The notes under the pieces are model-generated. The model was not told where the DNA came from. It ran no database searches and worked only from the letters and a program-made list of their open reading frames with translations. Below, one piece after another: positions 22,360-34,080 of a DNA stretch of 64,000 bases. The stretch lies in assembly GCA_015680685.1 (NCBI GenBank), contig MNCI01024892.1, forward strand, positions 934,480 to 998,479, written 5' to 3'. Source of the DNA: Gnetum montanum. Its lineage: Eukaryota > Streptophyta > Gnetopsida > Gnetales > Gnetaceae. Made by a program: the position numbers and the translations under genes. Each line of letters opens with the position of its first letter. Position 1 is the stretch's first letter.

Positions 22360-25128
22360 TCATGTAGTTCCTAGTGGTAGTGGCTACTCCATGGGTGTCT
22401 TTCCCTTGTCTTGTGCTTTAGGCCTTGGGATTTGATGGCATTGAAGTATGACTAGGAGTTTTTCCTCTTCAGTTTGGGGATCCTGTGCCATACATGCTAA
22501 TGTTCTGATGTTTGATGAGGTCAACACCTCCCATGGGCAGGGTAGTTGGGGAAACATTTTATTTGCCTTGACATACCAAGCTGCAAACACTTGTCGTTCC
22601 TCCTTGTAGGCTCTAGCTTTATCTTTGTATTCTTGAAAATCTATGAGCCATCAAGCCAAGTGTGTTGTGATACCTTTCTATCCCTGGTAGCTTACTTTAA
22701 CTGCCTCAAGTTCAAAATTTGCAATCTCCAACTTTTGCAATATTTTCTTGCATTCTACAAATTCTATTTCATATTTGATGTAGGTGGTGGCTACCTGTTA
22801 CTCAAGCTCTATTCTCGAGTGCCTTGCTATCAACATGGCAAGGTTGGCATACCGCAGGTTTGCCAACTTCATGTATTTTGTAAGGTCCTGGATTTGCAAG
22901 TCTCGGCTCTTAACTTCTACTTGATGGGAAAACACATATGTGTCCAATATGGCCTGCTAGTGAGTGTGTTGAGCACTAAGAGCATTGATGTGGGCCTTGG
23001 CCATATGGATCTTCTTCTCGATAATTTGCTTATACATCCCCACCTGGTCCCAAAAATGCTCCTTCAATTTCTCATGCTGTTTAGCCTCATTCTGCCACGT
23101 GCTTATTTCAATGATCGTCTTCTGACGTATGGCATGTACCTCCTCCATTGAGAGGGTTTGATTTTCCCTAGCTAAACGGTTCATGTCCTAGTTGACCCTG
23201 ATTAGTTGTTCTCACAACTGTTGAAAATGTTCTTTGAGAACATTCTTTTATTTCTCCACAGAGGTCAATTGAAGGTTGTCAATAACAAGTTATTTGTTTT
23301 CCTCTTGTAAGGCTTTGAGTGCCTTGGTGTGTGCATAAGTTTGCATGTGTGCCGCAGAGGCATCCCAAATAGCCTTCTCTTTTTCTTTCGCCACCCTTTT
23401 ATTCTCTACCACTAGTTTAGTAAGTTGCTCAGTTTTGAAAGTGTCTAGCTAGTCTATGGGAATGAATTGAGAGGGGTCCCACTATGCTACTTACAGGGTC
23501 ACAAGCCTTTCTTACAATCTTTGCACTTCTGCTTCAGCATGCTCGACCCTCATCTCTATCAAGACCAACTCTCCTTTGGTGAAAATGAGGTCTGATTGTA
23601 TTGCTGTAACATCCTGTGGGATGTCAAACAGGGACGTCATTACTTGTCTTGTTTGTAGTAATTGGTCAAGTACATCCTCATGTTCCGCAAGTGTCATTGA
23701 GGTTTTGGCCAGAGTTTAAGCATCTCATGCTCCTGTAAGATCTACCGGTGGCACAACAGGCACATTGAATGATTCTTTAATGTGGTATGCGACCACTTCT
23801 ATGAATCCTACTACATCATGGTGCTACATGACCATCACCATGGCCCCTTCACCCATTTCTAATTGCACTTGAAAGGATGCAGTGTTTCGTAAAATCTATT
23901 ATGACCAAGTGCTCTCTCCTCCTCTTATATGGATGGACACTTTACCTCTCACATGGTCCAAAGAAACCATGGGCTGTATGGCATCGTCGATGACATAGAA
24001 GAGATTTACATCATCATGACTTCCCCAACTGACCATCTCAGCGATGGCCCTGAGATGGCTCATCGACGGTTTGTAGTCTTGTAGCAGTGGTGGTGGTTGA
24101 TCTTGTTGGCTCATGCTAGGCCCTGCTTCTTATTGTTGGATGGCTCCTACAAGTTGAGTTGTAGTTGGCCCTGCTATCTGTTCCTTTTCTTGTTCAAGCC
24201 CTAGCGTCTCACCAATGATTTTCCTTGCAGCTGATGACTTCAGCAGTTCGACATACGAAGCATTTTAGGCTTTTTGGAGGACATCATTGGTGTATGCTCT
24301 GATACCATAATGTCTACATAGCTTTCTGATAAGACAAGGGAAGGGCAACACAAGCTTCCCTATCTTCCGTTCTTCAAACTGCCTTAGGATCTCCGTAAAA
24401 TGAGGCAGGTTAGCATTAACCTTTCCCATTAACACTACACATCCTCTTGCTACATATGTTGAAATTCTTTTTAAGCCTTCTGTGGAGAATATGTGATAAG
24501 TCCCTATTTTGAAATAAATCCTCTCTTTCATCATCAACTCTCCAAACATCTTATCTACCTTGCCATATGCCCTTTCTAACCAAACTCGCCACGCATCAGG
24601 GTTTGAATGGGTAGAAAACTAAGAAACCTTTGGCCCTATTTTTAGAAGGTTTAATACTTCCAAAATGGCTTGAATAGAGAAATCAATAGTCACACCGCAA
24701 ATGTTAACCATGGTGCCATGTTCTTTGTTGTTCCAAAATTGGTACATTTCCCCTAAGTGTCAAGCACCGCTTTTAAAGAGGATAGGCCATAATGGGGACC
24801 CTTTGAGATGATCCCTAATGGCCTGTAGAGAAAATTCTGTGAAAGATCCAAAGTTTAATTCCACAATCACTGCAGTGAATATGGACTTTTCATGGATGGC
24901 CTGAACATAATCTTGGGGCAACGTGAGATGTTGTCCCTGTTCAGATGCTACAACAGCTCCTTCTTTTGCCTGCCTTGATTGTATAGTAGTAGGGTCCTCT
25001 TGGTGGATACTAAATGATTGTTCCTCCTGCTCTGCATGCTATCCAGCAAGAACTTTTCCTTCACTTCTCATAGGTTATTTTCTTCCACCTTGTGCAGGAC
25101 CTTCCTGTTGTCCATGTTTTGGGATCAT
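22360..25128 (-). pseudogene. Extra ORF at the env position of copy C (about 920 codons, decayed)
   Basis: Large ORF between the spacer and the 3' LTR on the minus strand, absent from copies A and F. It starts MIPKHGQQEGPAQGG (25128) and ends near GKTPME, then PLPLGTT and a stop at 22360. Residues about 90-330 form a globular part: ELNFGSFTEFSLQAI, VNICGVTIDFSIQAI, WRVWLERAYGKVDKMFG, then KIGKLVLPFPCLIRKLCRHY. The last motif resembles the plant-retroelement domain databases call putative plant transposon protein. The second half is rich in predicted coiled coil (TLAEHEDVLDQLLQT; KTIIEISTWQNEAKQHEKLKE). I see no signal peptide or clear membrane segment. About 15 in-frame stops interrupt it. 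Its place matches the env-like ORF of Athila/Calypso elements. Function unknown. Confidence 0.72.
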
Positions 25129-25157
25129 CTGCAATCACACGGGGCCCATCGTTAGTA
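25129..25157 (-). promoter_or_regulatory. Possible branch point and 3' splice site before the copy C extra ORF
   Basis: On the minus strand TACTAAC (25151-25157) precedes GATTGCAG by about 20 bases, and the AG touches the ATG of the extra ORF. TACTAAC is the strongest known branch-point word. Copy B keeps the pattern despite other decay, consistent with expression of the ORF from a spliced RNA. Confidence 0.5.
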
Positions 25158-25159
25158 AG

Positions 25160-27010
25160 GTTGTTACCAAAGTTAGGTTATACCTTACTGCTTGCCTTAA
25201 TAAATTTGTTTTATCTTCATGTGATGTTTTCCAAAATATTATAATATCTAATCCTCTTTTCTTAGGTGGTTTCCAAATCTAGATTCCCGGTATAACTAAG
25301 GGGATGAAATTGTTTTTGGCACATTTATCCTTAATTTTGTAACTAATTACCCTTGATAATGTCCTTCAGATGATGAAAAATTTCAAAAATTTTATGTGCT
25401 ATTTGGCATGTACCCCTCCCCCATGACTAGGCTGAACACTTCGAGTTCAAGTAGGTTCAAACGGAATGAAAATCGGAGGACCGGTGAGTGAGTTATGGAT
25501 ATGAAAGCAAGGGGTGCACAATCGTGAGTCATAGAGAGAAATTGGAAAAAATTCCTCCACATGAATAGTTGAAAATGATGTTAAGTAGCCCAGTGGGGTC
25601 ACATATATATATATTTTTGAGATGTGATATCATAGACGAGATATCGCGGCATATCGATGTTAGGGCACTATGGAATATGCTAAATTTTTAAGATTTTCCT
25701 GAAAGTAACGATGGAAACTAAGGATATTTGGATTGTTGTTAAAGGGTTCCAGGGTAATCCAAGTAGTTTTGAAGGCACATAAATTATGCTGGTATGGAAT
25801 TTATTAGTAAGAACCTTGGGTGGTAAGAGAGAAAAAGGGTATGTCATGGTTCATAGGAAAGTTTGAATCGGAGGGATAGTAATAAGGGAAAAAATATTGT
25901 TGACAATATGTTGAGGCTAATAGATGGTGTGTGGAATATGTTTTATGTGTTCAAATTACAACAAATTACGCAAATGGGTCCTCTCAAAAGTAGGTTCCAA
26001 CCTATATTGCCCTTGCGTAACCACACCTTAAAATGTCTGTAGGCACTAGAAGGGTTAAATGTAATCCATACTAGTTCCACAAAACACACACATGTATCAC
26101 CAGAATGAGGTACGAATTCTACACTACATGAGACACAAGCTACAATTACATAAACAATAAGATGAGATGGACTATAGAAGGGATTGTAGAGATTGGGACA
26201 TGAGGTAACTGACCCAGGGCACAATGAATCCTGCGTGTAAGGCATGATTAATGTGTCATTAACCCATCATTCCAAGAACAGGACCAAGTCCATTCCTCTG
26301 ATCAATGACATTGCATTGTTTTATCCCATGATGAGCAACTATGAGAGTACCAGAACAACAAGGCGTACGATCACTTGGCATTTTTTTCAAGGGAGGAGTG
26401 ATTTTTTCTTTGTGGCACTTACTTTGCTTGTTTTTTTTATTGCTGAATTCAAAGAAGCCGCCAACCTTCAGGCATGGGTCCATGTCTTTCTAGTGGACCC
26501 CCTAGAATAGCATTGGATTTTTTATTTCCTTTTGATTACTCCTACTCCCATTTTGCGTTAGATCTACAAGGATCTTAGTACAACCACGTTGCGCGATAAC
26601 TCTCACAGACATTACCAAAGAAAATCCGCAAGTCCCCTTGATGTCACATCTTAATCATTCCCTCTTGATCCATCCTTCTTCATTTTGGATACAATGAACA
26701 CAAAATAAATTTTAATTTTTAAGAATGTCAAGAATATCACTATACCCTTGAACATAACCTCTTATTTGTAGGATGGATGAGTGGGTGTAATGGGCTCACT
26801 GTCCAAATAATTGATCATTTGAGACTCGATAGCATAGAACAAATCTCAACCAATGAGCCACATGAGTGTTTTATTCATAGATGAGATTACTTATAAAAAG
26901 ATAAAAAGACAAAAAGATAAAACAAGAATTTGAAAAATAAAAAATTGGAAAACAAAAAACAAAAAATTGTAAAATAAAAAAAAATGAAAACTTATTTATT
27001 AATCCTGCTT
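25160..27010 (-). other. Copy C spacer between gag and extra ORF
   Basis: Non-coding stretch shared with copy B, and in part (ATCTCTACAATCCCTTCT, about 26180-26200 on the minus strand) with the spacers of A and F. A TA-run lies at 25602-25612. A GATATC-type dyad group lies at 25618-25660 (GATATCATAGACGAGATATC), resembling the U3 arrays although no LTR edge is visible here. A-rich blocks fill 26885-26990. Confidence 0.55.
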
Positions 27011-27011
27011 G

Positions 27012-29000
27012 TTATTAAAATGGGGAATATGCCCTGTAACTAAATGGTTGAGCATGGCAAGGATTAATAAATGAAACATGAGGATCCTTGCATGTTGGAA
27101 ACATTGAAACTTGATCATACTTACTCCATTGGGGTTCACACACTTGATTATAGTAAGCATAGTGGGGCAATTTATAAGATGTGGTTCCCTGGTAAAGAGT
27201 TGACCCACTATGATACTTGAGACTGTAAGATGGTATGCAAGGATCGGGATGTCGCTCTCCATGGCTGTATTCATTGGGTAGTATGGTTGTTGAAGTGTTA
27301 ATTGGTGGCCCTAATGAAGTAACACAAGGCGTTGGGTTTGAAAAGAAGGATGCACCATAGTGTTGGACTTGTGCTAAGTTGGAGAATGCAATGGCCTTGG
27401 AACTGTATTGTCCCTTCCTATGGTCATGTCTAAAGAAGGGATGCCTTTGATGTTGAGGAGGTCTCTCACTACTGTTGGCAATATTAGCACAAGTAATGTT
27501 CGTGGGTTGTTGCTATGGTGCAGACACTTCAGGAATAGTAGGTGGTGATGTAGAAGGAGGGGGAAGGATGAGAACATTGAAATTTAGGAGAAGTGTAAGG
27601 TACACAAGGTGGTGGTTATGTTGAGAACATGGGCTGACAGTACTGAGGAGAATCATAATGCAGCAAGATAGAGTATGTTGACCTAGTTGGGGAAACAAGA
27701 TGTTGGACTAGATAAGCATTTGAATTCAGATGATATGAAGGGTATCTCTAGTTTAGGGATGGGTTCCTCCATGACTTGGATTGTTGCCATTGTGATTGAA
27801 TACAATATCTCTGTACAAACTCTAGCTGTAAAGTGTTTCCCCAATGCTCATATAAATGTAACAAGATTGGGCATTGGCCCTTGGGGTGATCATACAGGCA
27901 AATGTTGCATTCATATGTATGATTGGCAGTCAAGCTCTTATTTCTCTCATCCCTTCTTTATGATTGTCCAATGATATTTTGTCCTGCTTCTCAGGTTGTC
28001 AAAACTCTATCTCCAATAATATTGATATATTCCCCACACTTTTTATGCATCCATTCCAGCACCTTATTGATCTTTGCCTCAACTTCCTCTAATGATTGTT
28101 GTACTGGCAAAGATGGTTCCCCTCCTTGAGATAGGTTGATTTCTCCCTTTTGTGATTATGGACCTTTATTAAGTTGAGATTTTGGTCCCATTGATGTTTT
28201 TCAACACTCTCCCATCTAGCCATTTCTCCTTCTTCTTTTGCTACCTACTTAATAAGCTCTTGGAATGGATGGATTTGTAGTTCGTACAGTTGACCTTGGG
28301 CATACATCCCTAGGGTCTCTCTTGTTTCATCATGAAGCCCATCAATGATATGGTACATTAGCCTTTCCTTGGAGAACTCATGGCCCAGACAATTGTTTAA
28401 TAGTGCATAATATCTTTCTAGGGTCATGTCCAAGGGTTCATGTTGTGCTTGTTTCCACTCTTGGATTTGTTTCCTCAAGGTTGACACTCTTGTGTAAGTT
28501 TGATATCTTTCATTAAAGATCTCTACCATTGCTTGCCAATGTTGTATTGAATTTGGTTTTAACGATCTATACCATACTTTTGCTTAGCCAACGAGTGTCA
28601 TAGGAAAGAGTTTGAGTTTTTACCAACCGTTATCAATGTTGTTCCATGCACCAACATCGTAGAAGGCTTGTAAATGTTGTTGCAGATCTAAGTCATAGCC
28701 TCCTAAGAAATTGGGAAAGTTGTTTAAATTGAACCTGGGTAGGCGGCTCTCTTTAGGATGCCTACGGGAGAATCGAACAGCCTCTTGTATTTCCATTAGG
28801 CTTGTAGTCACCAGTAAGGGTTCATCATCATCGAGTAAGTTGTGCTTTCATGTGTTGGAATGATGCTACCTTTATTTATGTTTATAAGAAGTCCCCACCT
28901 CGGATTTCTTACTCCAATTTTCATTATCATATAATTTGTTGATTATCCAATAAATTGCCTCACTAGATGTGGCATTATTGTAGTCTTGTAGGAGAGGCAT
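27012..29000 (-). pseudogene. Copy C gag (Ty3/gypsy) pseudogene
   Basis: Minus-strand start MPLLQDYNN at 29000 corresponds to the gag start of copy B. The gag domain follows: LNNFPNFLGGYDLDLQQHLQ at about 28730, VWYRSLKPNSIQHW, the open block 28529-28245 with FNERYQTYTRVSTLRK, and LGMYAQGQLYEL. A nucleocapsid motif CNICLYDHPKGQC is at 27871-27909, in a different frame from the preceding block because of a frameshift. The Pro-rich tail (SPPTIPEVSAP) runs to about 27370, and the end near 27012 mirrors that of copy B. At least two frameshifts and about ten stops are visible. Particle protein of a pol-less element. Confidence 0.82.
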
Positions 29001-29122
29001 GGTTGTGGAATTGTGTGTGAATTTGTATGTGACTTTTTGTAATTATTTTTTCCTAAAAGATATATTGTTAATTCCTATATAGCGACCTTGTATGATACAA
29101 ATAATCTAGATAATTGGCACCA

Positions 29123-29140
29123 TCCCCAACAACGGTGCTA
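29123..29140 (-). promoter_or_regulatory. Copy C primer-binding site
   Basis: On the minus strand TAGCACCGTTGTTGGGGA follows TCATCA. It matches the tRNA-Asp complement with two or three changes. Confidence 0.78.
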
Positions 29141-29141
29141 A

Positions 29142-29707
29142 TGATGAGTGGCAAGGTACCCCTACACTCAACCATACGAATACGAGTGTTTCATGCACAA
29201 TCCAGTCGAACTCCACAGATGAGCTAGTTGTCATATCTGGATGGTTGCTCGTAGATCGCAGTCTTCTGTCTTCCCACCTGGACTAGTATTAGCTTTGTCA
29301 CGTATGGTTTAGTCCAAAGTGAGGTGTATGATGTGTTCCTACACTAATGCTACTCCTGAGGATGATGGGAAATAATATCAACTAAACTAGGAGGGAGTGT
29401 GTCTATGAGAGAGAATCTAAACTAGCCTAAGTGCAATGAGCATCCGTTCCTCAATCATCTATACACATCTTGGACCTCATGCACGACTACCACTGGGATT
29501 ACCAAACGCATGGCCTATGTACACTACTAGGTTACCAAGTAGTCACACTTAAATGCTCGTGATTAAGTCGTACTCATTCCGCATTACTAGGAGATAAGGG
29601 TAGAGAGATATTAACTAAGAAAGCAGTAAATAACAATAAAAATTAAATAAATAAGTAAGCTAAGTGAATGCTACAATGATGAAGTAATCTTGATCTTTAT
29701 TGCTAGT
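29142..29707 (-). mobile_element. Copy C 5' LTR, truncated at U3
   Basis: Its U5 end (GATGAGTGGCAAGGTACCCC on the plus strand, 29143 on) to about the transcript start region matches LTR B. At 29707 it stops after CTTTATTGCTAGT and the LTR of copy D begins. The missing part, including TATA box and U3, is not found after copies D/E, so either a deletion accompanied the D insertion or the locus was rearranged. Confidence 0.78.
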
Positions 29708-30611
29708 TGATGAAGTGTTTAATGATCGCTACGTCTACTAGGCCATGTATATAGGACCCTGTATACACGGCCGCATCGACACAGCCCCATCAACGCATCC
29801 TTCCATGCATTGACATGGCCCCATTTATGCAGCACCTATTTCGGCCTATAAATAAGAGGGCGTTCCGCCTCATTGAGGTACCTTTTTTTCAGTTGTAGCG
29901 AAGCTCTTGCAGTTTGTTCCTACAAGAGATAGAATATTTTCCAAGTACCTGTAGTAGGTGTAAAGAAGGTGTCTAGCTCTTTATTCAAACACTAATATAT
30001 TTGAGCCCATTGGCATGAACAACAATAAAGATGAGCTTTCAAGCATTCCTTGCAGCATTTGTACTTAGTCATTTATTGCATTTAATAGTTTAATGTTTCT
30101 ATGCTTTGATAATTAATTAAGTTTCTCTTATTACTAGTTTAATTGTTATCACTCATTTATAGTTCATAGAAACCATAAGTACAACCATCTCAAACATAAA
30201 TCCAACACTTGGTAACCCAGTGACGCCTAACATCTGGTAACCCAGTAGTGGTTAGGAAATGCTTAGGACATGCTCGGAAGATGGGATCAGATACTTATGC
30301 TAGGAATAGTTAAGATACAGATCAGGATAATTATAGGTTAGATAATATTTAATTCCTTACTTTCCGTACCTTAATTAGATGCCAAAAGATAAAGTAAAAA
30401 CTATAAAAATTAGTTGCCTCAATCTCACTTAACCATTGGCACTAGATACTCACAAGTGAGGTTGAGAAGACAATGACTGTTCTAACAAAGGGTTTTGCTA
30501 GTTAGAGGTCTGGTGTATGTTAATTACTTATAGTCTATGGAATTTGACCAAGTTGCATGTGAACACCCGTGATTCGCATGGTTGGGTGTAGGGGTACCTA
30601 GCCGCTCATCA
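29708..30611 (+). mobile_element. Copy D 5' LTR (904 bp)
   Basis: Starts TGATGAAGTG, ends CGCTCATCA, and is followed by a near-perfect primer site. A TATA box CTATAAATAA is at 29847-29856. CAATAAAGATGAGC near 30031 is shared with LTRs E and F and could be the polyadenylation signal region. Its U3 words (GACACGGCCGC, CATTGACATGGCCCC) are related to copy A's but unlike those of E or F. Confidence 0.85.
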
Positions 30612-30612
30612 T

Positions 30613-30630
30613 TGGCGCTGTTGCTGGGGG
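30613..30630 (+). promoter_or_regulatory. Copy D primer-binding site (tRNA-Asp type)
   Basis: TGGCGCTGTTGCTGGGGG follows the LTR. It matches the tRNA-Asp complement with two C-to-T changes in the first 17 bases and starts two bases after the LTR end. Confidence 0.85.
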
Positions 30631-30800
30631 ACTATTAGTCTTACATGTGCCAATTAACCTTAGCAAACTTATCATTCACGTCGTTGGAATGGACCTAGGA
30701 TAGTAACATTTACACACGCTAGGTGGATTAAAGTAAAAATCAAGGTACACCTAGTAAATGGATCATCTAACATCCAATATATCTTCTTCTCACAAGCAAG

Positions 30801-33110
30801 ATGGATCCAACCAACCGGTGCCACAAGAATGTCGGGTGGTATAAAATCATCCCAATGAATATGTTCCTGACTTCACATTCATCCTACATCAGGATGAGCA
30901 TCTACGATGATGGGACATTGAGGGCAACATCATACTACCACCCAACTATTCGGCCCCTAGTATGCTATTCCACAATCTTGGTAGACTAGGCATCTAGGAC
31001 TATGGAGTGGAGTACGTCATGGAGGACCATGACTACTAGGACTATTGTCCCACTAAGGCTCAACGAGCATGAGACCATTAATAGGTAGAAAGATATGAAC
31101 ACTTGAAGGGGAAACAATTCAGTAACCCCTTATTCTTGCAAGGGCTGCAGGATGATGGGGAACCCATCTTTCTTGATTCCCATTCAATTGAACTCCCACT
31201 GGGACAATAGATCCTTTAGTCCATCATGCAGAACAAGCCTCTAAGTGACCAAGATCCTCAAGGGGATGGAGGGCTACATAGCAAGGATGGGCAAGATGAT
31301 TGAGGCCATCATTAGGATAGAGGAGGAGATCGACACCAAAGTGGTGGTGACTCTCCTCCCTCTTCTCCATCCTCTCACTCTCCTATACCTTCATCCAGTT
31401 TAGGCTCTAATTGTAACTAGTGTGGAAAGGAGTTAAAGGATGGTGGTCAAAAGGATTGAAAGGGACAACGTGAGGAAAAGTGCGACCAATCGTGCGATGC
31501 TCACCGTCATGAAAGGAGGGGTAGCTAGAATCATCATAGACATCATGGTTCTCAGCAAGACTATGACTCGGATGAGCTGTTGTTGGCTACTCAAAGCATG
31601 CTCTAGATCACTGAGGTAGTTCAGATCCCTAGTAGACATGTGAAGGATAGCTGGATCAAGCATGTCAATATGAACAACATCCCAAGATTTGAAGGGGGAT
31701 ACAACTATGATCTGCAAACTCACCTGCAGGCATTCCATGATGCCTACACCCTGCAGAACATTGACAATGATTAGTAGAAGCTGAAGCTATTACCTCGCAC
31801 ACTCATCAAGGAAGAAGAAAATTGGTACCAGTCCTTGGAACCAGAATCAATTAGAAGATGGAGTAAAATGCTTGATATTTTCAATGACAAGAATCAAACG
31901 TACTCTAGAGTGGCGAACCTGAGACATTAGATCCAAGGGTGGAAGCAAGATAATCATGAACCCTTGGATGTAGCCATGAGCAGATACTATTCATTACTAC
32001 ATCGGTGCCCTATTCATGACTACTCTCAGTGAGCATAGCTTCACCACATCATTGATGGGCTCCGTTTTGAAATGTGAAAGACCCTTGGCATGTATGCCCA
32101 GGGATGGCTATCAAAGATAAGGGCCCATCAATTGCAATGCCTCATTGAATAGGTGGCCAAGGAGGAAGGGGAGCTTAGAAAGAAGGAGAGTGTAGAAGAA
32201 TTTAATCAGGATCCCTCCATCAGAAAGAGGGAGGTCCGATTTTGTGATGAGGAGGAGGAATCACCACTGGAAGCAGTGATGAATAGAAAGACCTTGCCTT
32301 TACAAAATTTTGCATTTGAAATATTGGCAAAGGTTGATAAGATGTGAGACTCTTTGGATGAAAAATTCCAGAGTGTGCTGAAAATTGCAAAGGAGTCTAG
32401 AGAACAAGGTAATGATCACGATCGACGCAGGAAGAAGAAAGCTGAATGTGCCCAATATAAGGGTAAGGGCAAAGTTGTTGTAGCAGAGTAGGTTCCAAAC
32501 TCTGACACTGNTGTAGTACCCATAGGGATCTGGCTGTTTATAAGGGTACTGCTACCTTGAAGGTGGCATCCCCCATACTTGTGGGTGCAGGCACTGCTAG
32601 AAGTATTCATAAGGTTGCAGTGGCGCTCCATTTGGATAGTATCCTTGCTACTAGTGGAACTGCCTTGGGTTGCCTTGTGGGTAAGGAAACCTTTGGGGTA
32701 TTTGCATCTTCACCAAGCAAGGATTCAATGCGTACACCCCAGACTCTTGAAGATGTGACACCACAAGGTAACATCCCTTAAGATGTTCATATTGGCATAT
32801 GCCACATTCATCATCCNCCACCTGCTTCACCTATGCAGGGAGAGATACAGCCACAGCCACAACAATGAAATGCTACGAGGGTTGTCAACCTACAACTGGC
32901 ACCTCAGCTAAGTGGATCGGAACCCAAGCCACGAAAATGTCCTTTTTCTGGCCCAATAATCTGAACATACCCTCACATACACCTATGGCGAGTGCCTCTG
33001 AACCTTCAAGCGCCTCTACTATTCCACTGCTAGAGTAGCCTTCAAGCCAACCACACTCCAACGACCAAATGATCATGCTCACACATGCCGTGATCGATTG
33101 AATAAAGGTC
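30801..33110 (+). pseudogene. Copy D gag pseudogene
   Basis: Degenerate gag of the only copy that continues into pol. The conserved part is 31667-32345: NNIPRFEGGYNYDLQTHLQ, AYTLQNIDND, WYQSLEPESIRRWS, NHEPLDVAMSRYYSLL, LGMYAQG, then an acidic linker (EVRFCDEEEESPLEAV) and a Lys-rich stretch up to the N at 32511. The nucleocapsid motif is not found on the plus strand. It appears on the minus strand at 32771-32806 (CGICQYEHLKGC) within a piece bounded by Ns at 32511 and 32817, which is therefore probably assembled backwards. Downstream PMQGEIQPQPQQ and similar text continue the Pro/Gln-rich tail. More than ten stops are present. The N-terminal region (30801-31560) is not alignable with confidence. 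Confidence 0.75.
32512..32816 (-). other. Piece of gag in reverse orientation between single Ns
   Basis: Read on the minus strand, this 305-bp block gives DDECGICQYEHLKGCYLV (a nucleocapsid-type motif), then a Pro/Tyr/Gln-rich gag tail (FPYPQGNPRQFH, QPDPYGYY). Flipped, it continues the plus-strand gag before 32511 and leads into the Pro/Gln-rich text after 32817. Single Ns at both borders point to a scaffolding join rather than a genomic inversion. Confidence 0.8.
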
Positions 33111-33602
33111 GGTCATCTTCCTTGGAAATTGACTAATTTGGGAAGCCCCCTCATGTATCTTCAAGTGGCAAGGAATGAGCCATGCAAATCTCTTCTAGAC
33201 TCAGGTTCAGGAGTCAATTTGATCTCTCATAAAATGTACAAGAACTAGAACTTACCCTCGCTAAAGTAGAGCAACATTCGGCTTGAGCTAGTAGACCAGT
33301 CTATCATTGTTCCTTTGGGATTGGTGGAGGACATTGTGACCACCATTTTTGGATGATCTTATCCTGCTGATTTCCTTGTCATCTATGTGGAGAATTGCAA
33401 GGGAAACTTCCCAATCATAATGGGAAGAGCCTGGCTGAGCACGGTGGATGCACGACTAGGACTCCAAGATCTGTCCCTTGAAATTTCAAAGGAAAATCTT
33501 TTTGGGAAGATTGAGAAGAAGCACGTTCCATGCATCACATATAGTGACTCAAGGTGCAACTATGTGCAGAAGTTATGGTCTACTAAGCAGATATCCATTT
33601 AA
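33110..33602 (+). pseudogene. Copy D aspartic protease (Ty3/gypsy) pseudogene
   Basis: Retroviral-type aspartic protease that would cut the Gag-Pol precursor. The active-site motif LLDSGSGVNLIS is at 33192-33227 (family [LI]-[LVI]-D-[ST]-G-[AS]), preceded by LPWKLTNLGSPLM-type text. The flap and core follow, and the C-terminal PIIMGRAWL at 33408-33434 equals the family ILGRPWL. Stops near 33250, 33268 and 33355 break the frame. Copies A and F keep only the text just downstream (CNY and YVVAT-x-x-E-x-TQWL), which shows where their deletion starts. Confidence 0.8.
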
Positions 33603-33614
33603 GTATGTAGTCAT

Positions 33615-34080
33615 TATACCAAGGAATCACTCATCCAACAGTGCCTGTATGTAGTAGCCACCAATCAAGAGGGCACCCAGTGGCTGATAGTTGATCCTAC
33701 TAGTAGCGCAATGTGCATGGAACCGTTTGAGGAGCTTGTACAAGCCTATGTCGAAAGCATGGATGAAATGGAAGAGGTTCATCAATAGGTCTCCACTGTT
33801 GATGACCATGATGATTGGGGGAAGCTGCAAATCCATGAAAGCTTCAAACAAGAGCCCCTAGAACTCAAGTCCTTACCAGCTTACTTAGAATATGCATTTT
33901 TGTGAAATGGAAAGTTGGTAATTATCAATGCCACCCTTGCTTTAGAACAAAAGAAAAAGTTGCTAAAGATCGTGAACAAATGGGATGTTGCATTTGCATG
34001 GTCATATCCTAAGTTAACTGGAGTTGATCCTTGGGTCTGGCAACATCGGATCTATATTGACCCCTCCATGAAGCCTTTAG
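33615..34080 (+). pseudogene. Copy D start of reverse transcriptase, truncated
   Basis: Text between protease and RT (CLYVVATNQEGTQWL; EPLELKSLPAYLEYAFL) is followed by the typical Ty3/gypsy RT entry (LEQKKKLLKIVNKWDVAFAW, SYPKLTGVDP, HRIYIDPSMKPL) up to about 34078. The polymerase then ends abruptly where an LTR U3 of another subtype begins. The finger, palm (F/YxDD), RNase H and integrase are absent. Confidence 0.82.

Noticed and set aside
22546-23151. 201-codon plus-strand open frame with hydrophobic text
   Set aside because: It lies antisense to the extra ORF of copy C; copy B lacks most of it and no family resemblance is seen.
25585-25665. Further LTR inside copy C
   Set aside because: GATATC dyads are present, but no TGATGA/TCATCA edge, TATA box order or R/U5 words follow.
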